Source: Terriglobales bacterium
Lineage (GTDB): Bacteria; Acidobacteriota; Terriglobia; Terriglobales; Acidobacteriaceae
Assembly: GCA_025936825.1 (NCBI GenBank)
Contig: JAICSO010000011.1
Coordinates: forward strand, 1-64,000
DNA: 64,000 nucleotides
Direction: 5' to 3'
Shown here one piece after another: positions 52,402-63,421 of the stretch. Both the position numbers and the translations under genes were made by a program. The notes below the pieces were generated by a model. That model did no database searches. It had not been told where the DNA came from and saw nothing but the letters and a program-made list of their open reading frames with translations. How positions within the stretch are numbered: position 1 is the first letter of the stretch; every line of letters begins with the position of its first letter.

Positions 52402-54159
52402 TTACGCCCCGGCGGACAATGCCGGTTCAGGGCTAACGCCGATGAATCCCTCGCGCTCGAGGTGCAGGATGATCTCCTGCGCCGCCTCTTCCGCGGTGAG
52501 ATCGGCGGTGTTGATCACCACTTCAGCATCGGCGGGAACCTCATATGGATCGGAAATTCCCGTAAACTCCTTGACGATGCCAGCGCGCGCCTTTGCGTAG
52601 AGCCCCTTGCGGTCGCGTTCTTCGCAGGTTTCGATCGGGGTTGCAACATGCACCAGGATGAAGCCTCCGTAGGGTTCAATCATCTGCCGCACGTGCTTGC
52701 GGGTCACGTCGTACGGAGCGATCGGCGCGCAGATTGCGATGCCGCCGTTCTTCGTAATCTCCGAAGCAACATAGCCGATACGGCGAATGTTGATGTCGCG
52801 GTGCTCTTTGGAGAAGCCGAGTTCCGAGGACAGGTGCTTGCGCACCAAGTCGCCATCGAGAATGGTGACCGGACGGCCCCCAGTCTCGAGAAACTTGGTC
52901 AAGAGCACATTGGCGATTGTGGACTTTCCAGAACCGGAGAGCCCGGTGAAGAAGATCGTCACGCCCTGCTGATGGCGTGGCGGGAAGCTGCGGCGCAGCT
53001 CACGCACAACCTCGGGATAGGTGAACCATGCAGGGATATCGCGGCCTTCGTTCAGGCGATCGCGAAGCTCGGTCCCAGAAATGTTCAGAACCCGCGCGCC
53101 CTGCGGGACTTCGTTGTCGGGCACATATCGGTCCTCGTTTTCGAGGTAGACCATCATGCTGAACGGCACCATGGTCACGCCGATGTCCTTCTCGTTCTTC
53201 TTGAAGAGCTCCTGCGCCTCGTAGGGACCGTAGAACGGCTTGCCGTCCTTATCCTTACCCGGACCGGCATGATCGCGGCCAACAATGAAGTGGGTGACGC
53301 CGTGGTTCTTGCGAATCAGTGCGTGCCAGATTGCCTCGCGAGGTCCGCCCATGCGCATGGCCAAAGGCAATAGCGACAGCTTCACCGTTCCCTGCGGATA
53401 CTTGGCCAACAACAGTTGATAGCAGCGCACGCGCGTGAAGTAGTCCACATCGCCAGGCTTGGTCATTCCGACCGAAGGATGAATTAAAAGATTCGCTTCG
53501 ACCGTCTTCGCCGCACGGAACGTCAGTTCGACGTGCGCGCGGTGCATCGGATTTCGGGTCTGGAAAGCCACTACACGCCGCCAGCCAAGCCGCGCAAATT
53601 CGTTACGCAACTCAGCAGGCGTCAGTCGCAGTGCTTTGAAGTCGTAGTGCGCGGGCGCCTGCAGTCCTTCGAGTTTCCCGCCGACATACCAAGCATTTCC
53701 GCGATTGAGCAGATAATCGACGCCCGGATGCGCGGTGCTGGTCGTGCCGAACACGGCTTTCGCTTCCGCCTGGCGATCTGGCTGCCAGACTTCTTCCACG
53801 TGCAACACCGCGACCATTACGCCTTCCGGATCGCGTAGGGCCACCTTGCTAATCCCCGGCTGCAACTTCTTGGCGAAATCCTCTGTCACGTCGAGCGTGA
53901 TCGGCATTGGCCATATCACGCCGCTGCTCAGCCGCATGTTGTGACACACGCCTTCGTGGTCGGCGCGATTCATAAATCCGCGCAGGGGTGAGAAGCCGCC
54001 GCTCAGCAGCAGTTCGAGATCACACAACTGCCGTCCAGAAAGGTCCCAGGAAAGCCATTCACGCGAGTGAGCTTTCAGTTCAGCGCTGCGCTCGGCAGAC
54101 GCGATGAGTTGTACCAATTCGCCGCCGTGGGCGGGGATAAGGTGACTTGTCGAAGCCAA
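52402..54159 (-). CDS. sat: Bifunctional ATP sulfurylase / APS kinase (Sat-CysC fusion)
   Basis: 585 residues. N-terminal ATP sulfurylase (about 1-390; QTRNPMHRAHVEL with the HxxH nucleotide motif, and IVGRDHAGPGKD) makes APS from sulfate and ATP. The C-terminal APS kinase (about 395-585; P-loop [14 protein letters not shown], then ILDGDLVRKHLSSELGFS, IAPYDVTR and KGLYAKARAGIVKEFTG) makes PAPS. The APS-kinase half indicates PAPS rather than only APS as product. It follows the sulfotransferase gene on the same strand and divides sulfate-donor supply with the downstream CysQ-type phosphatase. Confidence 0.96.
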   Translation of the reverse strand: MASTSHLIPAHGGELVQLIASAERSAELKAHSREWLSWDLSGRQLCDLELLLSGGFSPLRGFMNRADHEGVCHNMRLSSGVIWPMPITLDVTEDFAKKLQPGISKVALRDPEGVMVAVLHVEEVWQPDRQAEAKAVFGTTSTAHPGVDYLLNRGNAWYVGGKLEGLQAPAHYDFKALRLTPAELRNEFARLGWRRVVAFQTRNPMHRAHVELTFRAAKTVEANLLIHPSVGMTKPGDVDYFTRVRCYQLLLAKYPQGTVKLSLLPLAMRMGGPREAIWHALIRKNHGVTHFIVGRDHAGPGKDKDGKPFYGPYEAQELFKKNEKDIGVTMVPFSMMVYLENEDRYVPDNEVPQGARVLNISGTELRDRLNEGRDIPAWFTYPEVVRELRRSFPPRHQQGVTIFFTGLSGSGKSTIANVLLTKFLETGGRPVTILDGDLVRKHLSSELGFSKEHRDINIRRIGYVASEITKNGGIAICAPIAPYDVTRKHVRQMIEPYGGFILVHVATPIETCEERDRKGLYAKARAGIVKEFTGISDPYEVPADAEVVINTADLTAEEAAQEIILHLEREGFIGVSPEPALSAGA

Positions 54160-54328
54160 AATACATTACCTCCATAGGTAGATTTTCATTACTGGATAAT
54201 GAGCTCGGGCTACAGCGAAGGGGGTTGGGAGAGGGATCCCCGGCGACTAGCGACAACAACAACAACAGTAGTCGTGAAAAGTGAGCACCTTAAATAGTAT
54301 CAAAAACTACGCTTACTGTCCGGTCTTC

Positions 54329-55198
54329 CTACCGAGCCAAGGCAGCAGTTTGGGGCAGAACCTGACGCCGATCTGGCGCCGCCGCCGTTGTTACGAGGTC
54401 ATACCCCAGCGCAAGCATGAGATGTCCCCAGGCAGCCTCGATCTTGGCGACGCCGCGTTCTGGCAACTTTGCTTTCCATCCGCCAGCTCTTGCAGACCCC
54501 ACGAAAGGGATATCTTTGCGGTGCTTTCTCGCGCCAACCCATTGGTCTTGCTGCTTTTTCTCGAGTTCGCGCATACTGTCGGCCGAACTGCGGCGGATCA
54601 CCTGCTCCAGGATTTCAAGTGTAGCCGGCACCCCTAAGAAATCTCCCAAGCGCTTAAGCTCTTCATGTGGGTGCTGCAGCATATCTTCGAAGCGGACCAA
54701 CAGAAACGATGGATGTCCAGAGCGGCTGGAGAGCCAACTGCCCACGTTCTCGCCCCACGTTCCCCAGGCCCTTTCGGTGGACCTACCCACCAGGAAATCA
54801 TCGACGTACTGTTCGAGCGGATATGCGTCCGGAATCTGCCGATACTTTCTTTGAAAGTTGTGGCAGGAAAGCACCACATCGCGTGGATCGCGGACGATGT
54901 AGACCACTTTGGGATAGCGATGGTCGAAATACTCGTGCGTCTTGATAACGCGCGGTCTGGGAATTCGCTTCAGCCTCAGACTTGAGATCGTCGTGGTATC
55001 CGGGATGAGGCTTTCAATATTTAGAAAGCTTACATCCTTGGAGGGATGCAGGAGATTGGCGATCAGGAAGCGCGTCCAAGTGTTACCAGACCTGGGGTAG
55101 GAAACCACCATTGTGTCGTCAGGAAAGACGGCGAAGTTTCTGCCCGCGTAATCCAATCCCGTCAAATACTTCAGAGTGTGCGTAATCCGATAGATCAT
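54329..55198 (-). CDS. PAPS-dependent sulfotransferase
   Basis: About 289 residues from ATG 55198. 5'-phosphosulfate-binding loop at residues 34-41, VVSYPRSGNTWTRFLIANLL; 3'-phosphate motif VVYIVRDPRDVVLSCHNF; then FLLVRFEDML, typical of the Sulfotransfer_1 family. It transfers sulfate from PAPS to a hydroxyl of a sugar, lipid or small molecule; the acceptor is unknown. No signal peptide. The frame upstream to 55333 is unlike the family. With sat-cysC and cysQ it forms a complete PAPS make-use-recycle set. Confidence 0.92.
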   Translation of the reverse strand: MIYRITHTLKYLTGLDYAGRNFAVFPDDTMVVSYPRSGNTWTRFLIANLLHPSKDVSFLNIESLIPDTTTISSLRLKRIPRPRVIKTHEYFDHRYPKVVYIVRDPRDVVLSCHNFQRKYRQIPDAYPLEQYVDDFLVGRSTERAWGTWGENVGSWLSSRSGHPSFLLVRFEDMLQHPHEELKRLGDFLGVPATLEILEQVIRRSSADSMRELEKKQQDQWVGARKHRKDIPFVGSARAGGWKAKLPERGVAKIEAAWGHLMLALGYDLVTTAAAPDRRQVLPQTAALAR

Positions 55199-55667
55199 TG
55201 GGTTTTCTCCCGTTCTCCAATATGAGGACCAACAGAACGCGCTTGGCCGCAGCCTCGCCAAATGCGGCGACTTGAGTCCTGATGGGAATATCTGTAGAGA
55301 GACGGATCGAAAACCGGTCCCCTTCGGGGACACTGATCGAGAGAGTGCTTAAGAGTTGCAGATCGTGGCGACATGAGTGAGGTTTTAATTACTCATTTTC
55401 CTCCGTTTGGACTTGGCCCTGCCCCCCAATGCAAAGGACGTCCATCCCCATTTCGCCGCAACGTGGACGAAATGCTGGCGCACGAGAATTTACTGCCCTC
55501 ACCTTAACGTACTATGGAAGCTAATCGCAAGCACAGTATCGCGCCACGAGTTTACGTGCAACCTAAAGGCCACCGTGGCGACAGGCATAACTTCGTTTGT
55601 TAGAATGGCGTGGCCGCCTTGATCGCTGCATGGTGTCCTCGGGTCGCTGCTGACAGGTTGCAATCTC
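55199..55667. other. Divergent intergenic region, 469 bp
   Basis: Between the divergent sulfotransferase and cysQ genes. Apart from a candidate cysQ promoter (55578-55606) I see no gene, no strong hairpin and no heptamer repeats. The 71-codon frame at 55407-55622 looks random. Confidence 0.6.
55578..55606 (+). promoter_or_regulatory. Putative sigma-70 type promoter of cysQ
   Basis: GCGACA (55578-55583), 17 bp, TAGAAT (55601-55606). Confidence 0.4.
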
Positions 55668-56507
55668 TTGCACACACGTAGTCCAAAAAAACTAGGAGAG
55701 AACCATCTGAATCAGTTAATCGGAGAGTTCCTGCACCGAATTGATGTCGCGCTGCACGAGGCTTGCGCAATCTTTGAACACTTCACCCCGGGCAAAGTGG
55801 CCACGGAATACAAAAGCGGGAGCGATCCCGTCACCGAGGCCGACCGTCAACTCGATTCAGCGTTGCGAAAAGCTCTGTTGCGCGACGGCGAAGGCTGGTT
55901 GTCGGAGGAAAGTGTGGACGATTCTTCCCGTTTGGAAAAACAATACGTTTGGATCGTCGATCCGCTGGACGGCACGCGGGAATTTGTGACGGGAATTCCA
56001 GAATTTTGTGCATCAATTGGACTGGTAAAAGACGGGCAGCCAATCGCTGGAGGAATTTGTAATCCGGCTACCGGCGAGTTCTTTCTAGGATCGATTACAG
56101 GCGGCCTGCAATATAACGGGAATCCCAAACAAGCCAGTTCGCGGTCGGAATTGCAAGGCGCCACCGTGCTCGCCAGCCGCAGCGAAGTAAAGCGCGGCGA
56201 GTGGAAGCAGTTTGAAGACGCCCCCTTCAAGGTCACCCCGATGGGTTCCGTTGCATATAAACTGGCGCGGGTGGCCGCTGGTTTGGATGATGCGACGTTC
56301 ACGCTAACTCCCAAGAATGAGTGGGACATCGCGGCGGGAATTGCTTTGGTGCTCAGCGCTGGTGGATTTGCGCGGCCGCTGCATCAGGGCAGGTTCGTTT
56401 TCAATCAGCGCTCGCCGTTGCTTCCCGGGCTGATTGCGTGTGGAGCAGGGTTGCGGGAACCGTTGACGGAATTCCTCGGGAGCAGAGATCAGATCCAGGT
56501 CGGGTGA
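55668..56507 (+). CDS. cysQ: 3'(2'),5'-bisphosphate nucleotidase, CysQ-like (inositol monophosphatase superfamily)
   Basis: Up to 279 residues. Metal-binding motifs in order: SGSDPVTEADRQLD, GWLSEESVDD, WIVDPLDGTREFV and NEWDIAAGIAL. CysQ hydrolyses PAP, the by-product of sulfotransferase, to AMP; inositol phosphatases share the fold, but the sulfate-gene context favours PAP. The start is uncertain: TTG 55668 gives the longest frame, while AGGAGAG at 55694-55700 sits six bases before a CTG (55707), which may be the true, unusual start. It ends 15 bp before the convergent asnB-like gene. Confidence 0.88.
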   Translation: MHTRSPKKLGENHLNQLIGEFLHRIDVALHEACAIFEHFTPGKVATEYKSGSDPVTEADRQLDSALRKALLRDGEGWLSEESVDDSSRLEKQYVWIVDPLDGTREFVTGIPEFCASIGLVKDGQPIAGGICNPATGEFFLGSITGGLQYNGNPKQASSRSELQGATVLASRSEVKRGEWKQFEDAPFKVTPMGSVAYKLARVAAGLDDATFTLTPKNEWDIAAGIALVLSAGGFARPLHQGRFVFNQRSPLLPGLIACGAGLREPLTEFLGSRDQIQVG

Positions 56508-56521
56508 GTTCGTGGATGCTC

Positions 56522-58462
<1,941 letters not shown>

Positions 58463-58465
58463 AAA

Positions 58466-60820
58466 TTACTCGCTCACCTGTTGCCGCGTTGAAGTCGACA
58501 GCACAGGTTCGGCCGTCAAACTGCGAAGCGCCGCGTCATAAATCGTAATTCCATCACCGCCGGCCGCCAGCGCTTGGGCACTACCATTCTCCCAAAGAAC
58601 TTCGCAGAAGGAACCTTGTTTTGAGCATTCCACAATGGCCTGGCCTGCGGCGCTCACCTTCGTTCCGCCACACAAGACCAGAAGACCCCTGTCACGCTTG
58701 CGATCATATCCCCAATAAACGAATTCCGCGTCACTCGACCAACCGTCTACGTTCCAGGCTTGGCTGGCGTTCGCGAAAAAAAAACTGTGCTCCTCTTCCC
58801 CGTCAGCATAAACGTAGCCACGCTCCCGCGAAATCTGCCCGATCGATTTCAAGGTCCCCGGTTGCGAACTCGCGGTCTTCCTTGATCTAAACAGGGTGGC
58901 GAATTCTGTAGGGAGGGTGGCAACGGCACTGAAATGCAGAATCGGCGCGGGTTGTGCTTCGCCGTATGCTGGAGACCATTTGCCATTTTCAAGTTGCTGG
59001 CTCCAGTTGTTGTCGCCGGTGCTCACGATGTCGAGCGTACCGCCTTCGGATCGAGAAAAGCGTGCCAAATCCGAAGCCGTGAACCCGGGAGCGAGATGCC
59101 AGTAAGCATCCACATTGTGCTCGCCGGATCCTTCGACCACATCGCGCACGAACCAGAAATCTGACTTCCGCGAAAAAACAAAACGTCGATGCGTTACAGG
59201 AGAGTACGCATCGGAATTCCCGGCAAAAAAGTCGAACTGCTCGCCGTTGATCCACTTTTCGGCGACGGTTTTTGGGTGGTGCGACCAAACGAAAGGCCCC
59301 CGTGACGCAGGCTGACTGACGCCGTCAATCGTCAGCGTGTTGTGTGCGGCTGTACTGCGATACTGCTCCCGTTCCGGACCATCAGCTACGTACTCGAATG
59401 TTCCGCCGTCGATCAGCACAGGGCCGCTTTTGTCATTCGCGCAAATGCTGAGCGCATCGGCGTGGCCATGGCCTCCGCTGCCTGCGCCGAGCGGCCCGGC
59501 ATCAATCACGATCTGATGGTTTGGACCATTCATGACGTACAAGCCCGCATCAACGAAGGCGATGGGATCTAGTTTCGGCCGCTGCTCCGCGATGCTGTCG
59601 AAAGTTCGTCCAGCGTGAGGCCCAAGAAGCCAGAGCGTCTCCTCTCGCAAGCCATGTACCAACTCCTTGAAGTCGCCACGGCTGTAGAGAATCGCTCCGG
59701 TCGCCAGCGGATCCAGCATGTGCTCAGGTCGATTGCGCTGGCCATCGAACAATCGCCCTCCATCATCATCGCCGAATCGCGGCACGTTGCCGGTGCGGCC
59801 AAGGACAGCAAGGGCGCTCAGCATACGTTCAATCGTTGCATCGTAATCGGCGGGAATTTCAATACCATTTCGTGCCGCAAGCACACGCGCGTGCAGGAAG
59901 AAATCGACGGCATAGACGTGATAGTAAAGCGACTGCTCGAAGTGCAAGCCGTCGGTACGAACCTGCCGCTGGGCTTCCTGCAACGTGGTCTTCCACCCAA
60001 GGTTTCTCCAGCGTTGCGATGAGGGCAGTTCAGGGCAGAGCAGGCCGATGAAAAACAACGCCACTGTCTCACCCAGCAGATGAGTGTTGGGCGAAAAATA
60101 CGTGGACAGGTAGCGCTCAATGGCCCGCCCGTGAACCGAGATGGATCGCAAAAAGTGCTCGCGAAATCCAGACCGCTGTTGAGCCGCATCGCCAAGCAGG
60201 TAGTAGGTCCACAGCCAGGAGATGCCGCGGAACGCGAACTCAAGACTGCTCGCCCAATTCACACCATAAGGAAATGGGTTTTCGCGATGCCAGTATTCCC
60301 ACTGTAGAAACAATTCATCCGCAAAGCGCCGATCGTTGGTAATACGAAAAGCCTTCGCTAAGGTGACGAAGTGCTGGTGCCGGTTTAGTTCCCAGGTGAC
60401 TTTAACGTCGCCGCATTCTTGAAAGTCGAGATACGGCAGTTTGTAGAACAGCTTTCCCGGGGCACGCTTCCCGTGCACCCGATCCAGACTCCAGTCGATT
60501 TCTCTTCCGTAGTCGAGATCGCGATATCCAAGCAGGTCGAAATGATGCGTGCAGATGCGCTCGGCGCGAGGCACAATCGCGTTGTACTCATCCGGAAGAC
60601 GCTGCTTCAGGAGTGAGAGGATTCCGGGAACATCTTCCGGATCGAAGAAGAATTTCAGTTTTGAACTCGCGGCCCGCGGTGTTTCCGAAAAATCCTGCCC
60701 CGCGCGCGCCAGCACACCGTCAATCCGCTTTCCAAGTTCCTGGCGCGAGCGCGTGACAAACTCGTCACTGCTCATCGAGAACACACGCCCCAAGCGCCGC
60801 CTGACTGCGTTATCCGACAC
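58466..60820 (-). CDS. Heparinase II/III-family (alginate-lyase-like) protein
   Basis: About 784 residues. The N-terminal helical toroid (DLDYGREIDWSLDRVHGK, WELNRHQHFVTLAKAF, YLSTYFSPNTHLLGETVALF) and the C-terminal beta-sandwich (LYVMNGPNHQIVIDAGPLGA, GHGHADALSICAN) follow the Hepar_II_III lyase pattern, including the NxHxxGE and GHGHAD motifs. Such enzymes cut uronic-acid polysaccharides and occur in exopolysaccharide clusters. No clear signal peptide. Start taken as GTG 60820, overlapping the upstream gene by 11 bp; TTG 60826 is possible. Confidence 0.88.
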   Translation of the reverse strand: MSDNAVRRRLGRVFSMSSDEFVTRSRQELGKRIDGVLARAGQDFSETPRAASSKLKFFFDPEDVPGILSLLKQRLPDEYNAIVPRAERICTHHFDLLGYRDLDYGREIDWSLDRVHGKRAPGKLFYKLPYLDFQECGDVKVTWELNRHQHFVTLAKAFRITNDRRFADELFLQWEYWHRENPFPYGVNWASSLEFAFRGISWLWTYYLLGDAAQQRSGFREHFLRSISVHGRAIERYLSTYFSPNTHLLGETVALFFIGLLCPELPSSQRWRNLGWKTTLQEAQRQVRTDGLHFEQSLYYHVYAVDFFLHARVLAARNGIEIPADYDATIERMLSALAVLGRTGNVPRFGDDDGGRLFDGQRNRPEHMLDPLATGAILYSRGDFKELVHGLREETLWLLGPHAGRTFDSIAEQRPKLDPIAFVDAGLYVMNGPNHQIVIDAGPLGAGSGGHGHADALSICANDKSGPVLIDGGTFEYVADGPEREQYRSTAAHNTLTIDGVSQPASRGPFVWSHHPKTVAEKWINGEQFDFFAGNSDAYSPVTHRRFVFSRKSDFWFVRDVVEGSGEHNVDAYWHLAPGFTASDLARFSRSEGGTLDIVSTGDNNWSQQLENGKWSPAYGEAQPAPILHFSAVATLPTEFATLFRSRKTASSQPGTLKSIGQISRERGYVYADGEEEHSFFFANASQAWNVDGWSSDAEFVYWGYDRKRDRGLLVLCGGTKVSAAGQAIVECSKQGSFCEVLWENGSAQALAAGGDGITIYDAALRSLTAEPVLSTSTRQQVSE

Positions 60821-61925
60821 GCACAACCTCTTGCCGTGCAGGAGCAGTACTCTCGCCGGTAAGCCAACTGGCCATCAGTCCGACGTTGTCCTCCGCATTG
60901 GACAGACAGGTTTTAGCTTTCACCTGCGGGTAGTTCTCTGCCAGGAAGCGAAGTTTCGCAACCATGTCGTCGGCATTCATCTCCTCGTAGGTGATGACGC
61001 CGGCAGGACGTCGGCCGTTCTCACTTGCCACCACCGGGATACCGAGAGTCAGCGATTCCAGCACTGACGCAGCCACTCCATCGCATGCAGGAGTTCTTAG
61101 GCAAGCAAACGACCGAGACATGAGAGTCAGGAACTCGTCGTGCGCAAGATTGCCGATCAGCAGAAGACTTCCGCGCTCATCGGCTGGCCAGTCCTCTACG
61201 AACTTGCGCGCTGCCGGCATTTCCTTCTCGGGAAACCCCAGCCAGACAAATCCCGCACGCGGATAGACCTTGCGGAACTTAGCCATGCCTTCGCGCAAAA
61301 CCTCCAAACGGTACTCCGGCCGGAACGAGACGTAACAGAAGAACACCGGATCTCGCTGCGCCAGGAAAGTTTCGATCTCCGCCGACAACTTCACGGGCGT
61401 GAAATGCAGGTACTGCGTTGAGAAGGTCGCTATGGAGCTGACCTTCTCGGGTCTAATTCCGTAGTTCACAATCGCCTGCTTAATCTCATTGCTATCGCAC
61501 GCAATGGCACCCGCCAGCATGAACAACAGCCTGAACGCAAAACGCAACCGCGGCGAATCTGTGCGCGGGAAAAAGTCCTGCGAGAGGCCGCCGTGAAAAG
61601 TCACAAGCGCTGGATGAAACACCAGCCGTCCCGCGAGTACTGCGATTAACGCGAGCACGTAGCCCTTCTTTGACATCCCGTTCACGTGCACATTCAGGCG
61701 GTACCCGCGAAACGCGAAACGCAGAACTTTGAACAAATAGTCGCGCCCGTTCTGCACATCTATGTAGGTGGGATCCTTGATCTGGCGGCCTTCATTGATT
61801 TTGAGAATGTCGCAGACATAGCCGCGACGGCGAAGCTCATCGGTGACGAGCTTCGTCTGGATTGCCCATCCGCACATCGGCGGCGGATAATTCCCGATCT
61901 GCAGGATTTTGGCCTTGCCGTTCAT
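60810..61925 (-). CDS. Glycosyltransferase family 4-like protein
   Basis: 371 residues: KILQIGNYPPPMCGWAIQTK at the start (donor-side Rossmann entry), then VTFHGGLSQDF and the GT4-like C-terminal half VFFCYVSFRPEYRLEVLREG, with VASVLESLTLGIPVVASENG as the conserved Glu-containing nucleotide-sugar site. Adds a sugar to a growing surface glycan. Four-bp overlap with the next glycosyltransferase gene. Confidence 0.88.
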   Translation of the reverse strand: MNGKAKILQIGNYPPPMCGWAIQTKLVTDELRRRGYVCDILKINEGRQIKDPTYIDVQNGRDYLFKVLRFAFRGYRLNVHVNGMSKKGYVLALIAVLAGRLVFHPALVTFHGGLSQDFFPRTDSPRLRFAFRLLFMLAGAIACDSNEIKQAIVNYGIRPEKVSSIATFSTQYLHFTPVKLSAEIETFLAQRDPVFFCYVSFRPEYRLEVLREGMAKFRKVYPRAGFVWLGFPEKEMPAARKFVEDWPADERGSLLLIGNLAHDEFLTLMSRSFACLRTPACDGVAASVLESLTLGIPVVASENGRRPAGVITYEEMNADDMVAKLRFLAENYPQVKAKTCLSNAEDNVGLMASWLTGESTAPARQEVVRVG

Positions 61926-63133
61926 GCGTGCCCTCTCGCCTGCAAGAGCTCTTCGTAAAGGGCTCCGACCTCACGCGTCAGGCGATCGAAGCTGAACTTC
62001 TGCTCGACCAGTTCGCGTCCTTGCCGAGCCAACCGTAAGGCTAGAACATCATCGGCCAGCAGGCGCGACAAAGCTGCGCTGAGCGCAGCCGCATCGCCAG
62101 CCGGCACCAGCAGGCCCGTTGCGCCATCGGCAATCACTTCCAGATTTCCACCCACCGCACTGGCCACAACCGGCAATCCGGCCGCCATATATTCGAGGAC
62201 CGCGTTCGGCATACCCTCGGCCGCCGACGGCAGCACCGCGATATCGCATGCTGCAAGAATGCCTGCGACGTCGTTACGCCGTCCCAGGAACATGAAATTG
62301 GCGCCCACGCCCACAGCCTGAGCCGCAGCCTCAAAGTCTTTTCGCTTCTCGCCGTCGCCTACCAGAACAAAATGGGCTTGTGGGAATCGCGAGACTATTT
62401 CTGGTGTTGCCGCAATCAGCGTCGGATGCCCCTTGACCTCGGTGTGCATGTTTCCCACCAGCACAATCAGCTTCGCGCGTTGCATCCCTGGAAAAAGCTT
62501 GGCCCGCATGCTGGGCGAAGACTCAAAACGCTCAAGATCCACACCGTTGTAAATCACTCGAACTTTATTGGCGGCAAGCCCTTCATCGCTTACCAAGCGT
62601 TCACGGATCGTGCGCGCGTTCGTCAGGACCGCCGACGACGCATTCTGCGCTTTCCGCAGCCACCTCTTCCGTTTGCTCTGGTACCAATCGCCATGAGAAA
62701 GGTCGCGCTGGCTGGTCACGATGACGGGTACTCCGGCAATTTTCCCCGCAACTACCGCAATCATGTTGGACCACAAATCATGCGCATGGACGACGTCGAA
62801 CTTTCCGCGTCGCAAGTAAGCGGCCATTCGGGCCACCTGATACAAGCCTCGCGGAGAATCAATGCCGCCCTTGGGATGAAACTCGACTACGTTCACTGCC
62901 GAACCATTCAGTCGCTCGAGCAGAGGCCCTTCTTTACGAAGACAGGCCAGCGTGATGTCATACTTCGCCGGATCCATTCGACGCGCGAGCTCAACCGCTT
63001 GAGTCTCAGTACCGCCAACGCTGAGGGAATCGACGAGATAGAAAATTTTTCGTTTTCGCGGGAAGTTCACATCGCGCACGGGAGTCGGCGGACTCGCCTT
63101 CACTTCGCTCTTTTCCTGCTGCGCCGTGGCCAT
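61922..63133 (-). CDS. Glycosyltransferase family 4 protein
   Basis: 403 residues: IFYLVDSLSVGGTETQAVEL (N-terminal Gly-rich loop), VVHAHDLWSNMIA, VIYNGVDLERF, and the nucleotide-sugar site PSAAEGMPNAVLEYMAAGLP, all standard GT4 (GT-B) features. First gene of a minus-strand run with the second GT4, the lyase and asnB, so one operon is likely. Confidence 0.93.
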   Translation of the reverse strand: MATAQQEKSEVKASPPTPVRDVNFPRKRKIFYLVDSLSVGGTETQAVELARRMDPAKYDITLACLRKEGPLLERLNGSAVNVVEFHPKGGIDSPRGLYQVARMAAYLRRGKFDVVHAHDLWSNMIAVVAGKIAGVPVIVTSQRDLSHGDWYQSKRKRWLRKAQNASSAVLTNARTIRERLVSDEGLAANKVRVIYNGVDLERFESSPSMRAKLFPGMQRAKLIVLVGNMHTEVKGHPTLIAATPEIVSRFPQAHFVLVGDGEKRKDFEAAAQAVGVGANFMFLGRRNDVAGILAACDIAVLPSAAEGMPNAVLEYMAAGLPVVASAVGGNLEVIADGATGLLVPAGDAAALSAALSRLLADDVLALRLARQGRELVEQKFSFDRLTREVGALYEELLQARGHA

Positions 63134-63255
63134 AAAACTCGAACCCCGAAGGTAATCTTATCGCGCCCAGTTAACTTTGCTAGAGTTGCGAGTGGCACCG
63201 GAACTCCGAAGAAAACCAGTTGACTGTGCAACTGTTTGCATACCATTTTTGTCCT

Positions 63256-63291
63256 GATCTGAGGGCCGCTTGAGGGCGGTCGGTTCAGATC
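63256..63291. repeat. Inverted repeat upstream of the dehydrogenase gene
   Basis: GATCTGA (63256-63262) and TCAGATC (63285-63291), with a GC-rich interior. A second pair, GTGAATT (63355-63361) and AATTCAC (63381-63387), follows. Possible operators, otherwise chance; the 288-bp gap 63134-63421 has no gene. Confidence 0.35.
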
Positions 63292-63421
63292 TAAGCTGCT
63301 GAAAATACAATACTAAGCAAGAGTGCGCTTTCGGGGGAATGGACTCTTCGGCAAGTGAATTGCGGTACTGATTGGTTCCGAATTCACAGACTCTAGGTGT
63401 ATCAAGGATAAAGCACGAATT

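Noticed and set aside
55407-55622. 71-codon frame in the sulfotransferase-cysQ gap
   Set aside because: No ribosome binding site, no recognisable composition or motif, and it covers the candidate cysQ promoter.
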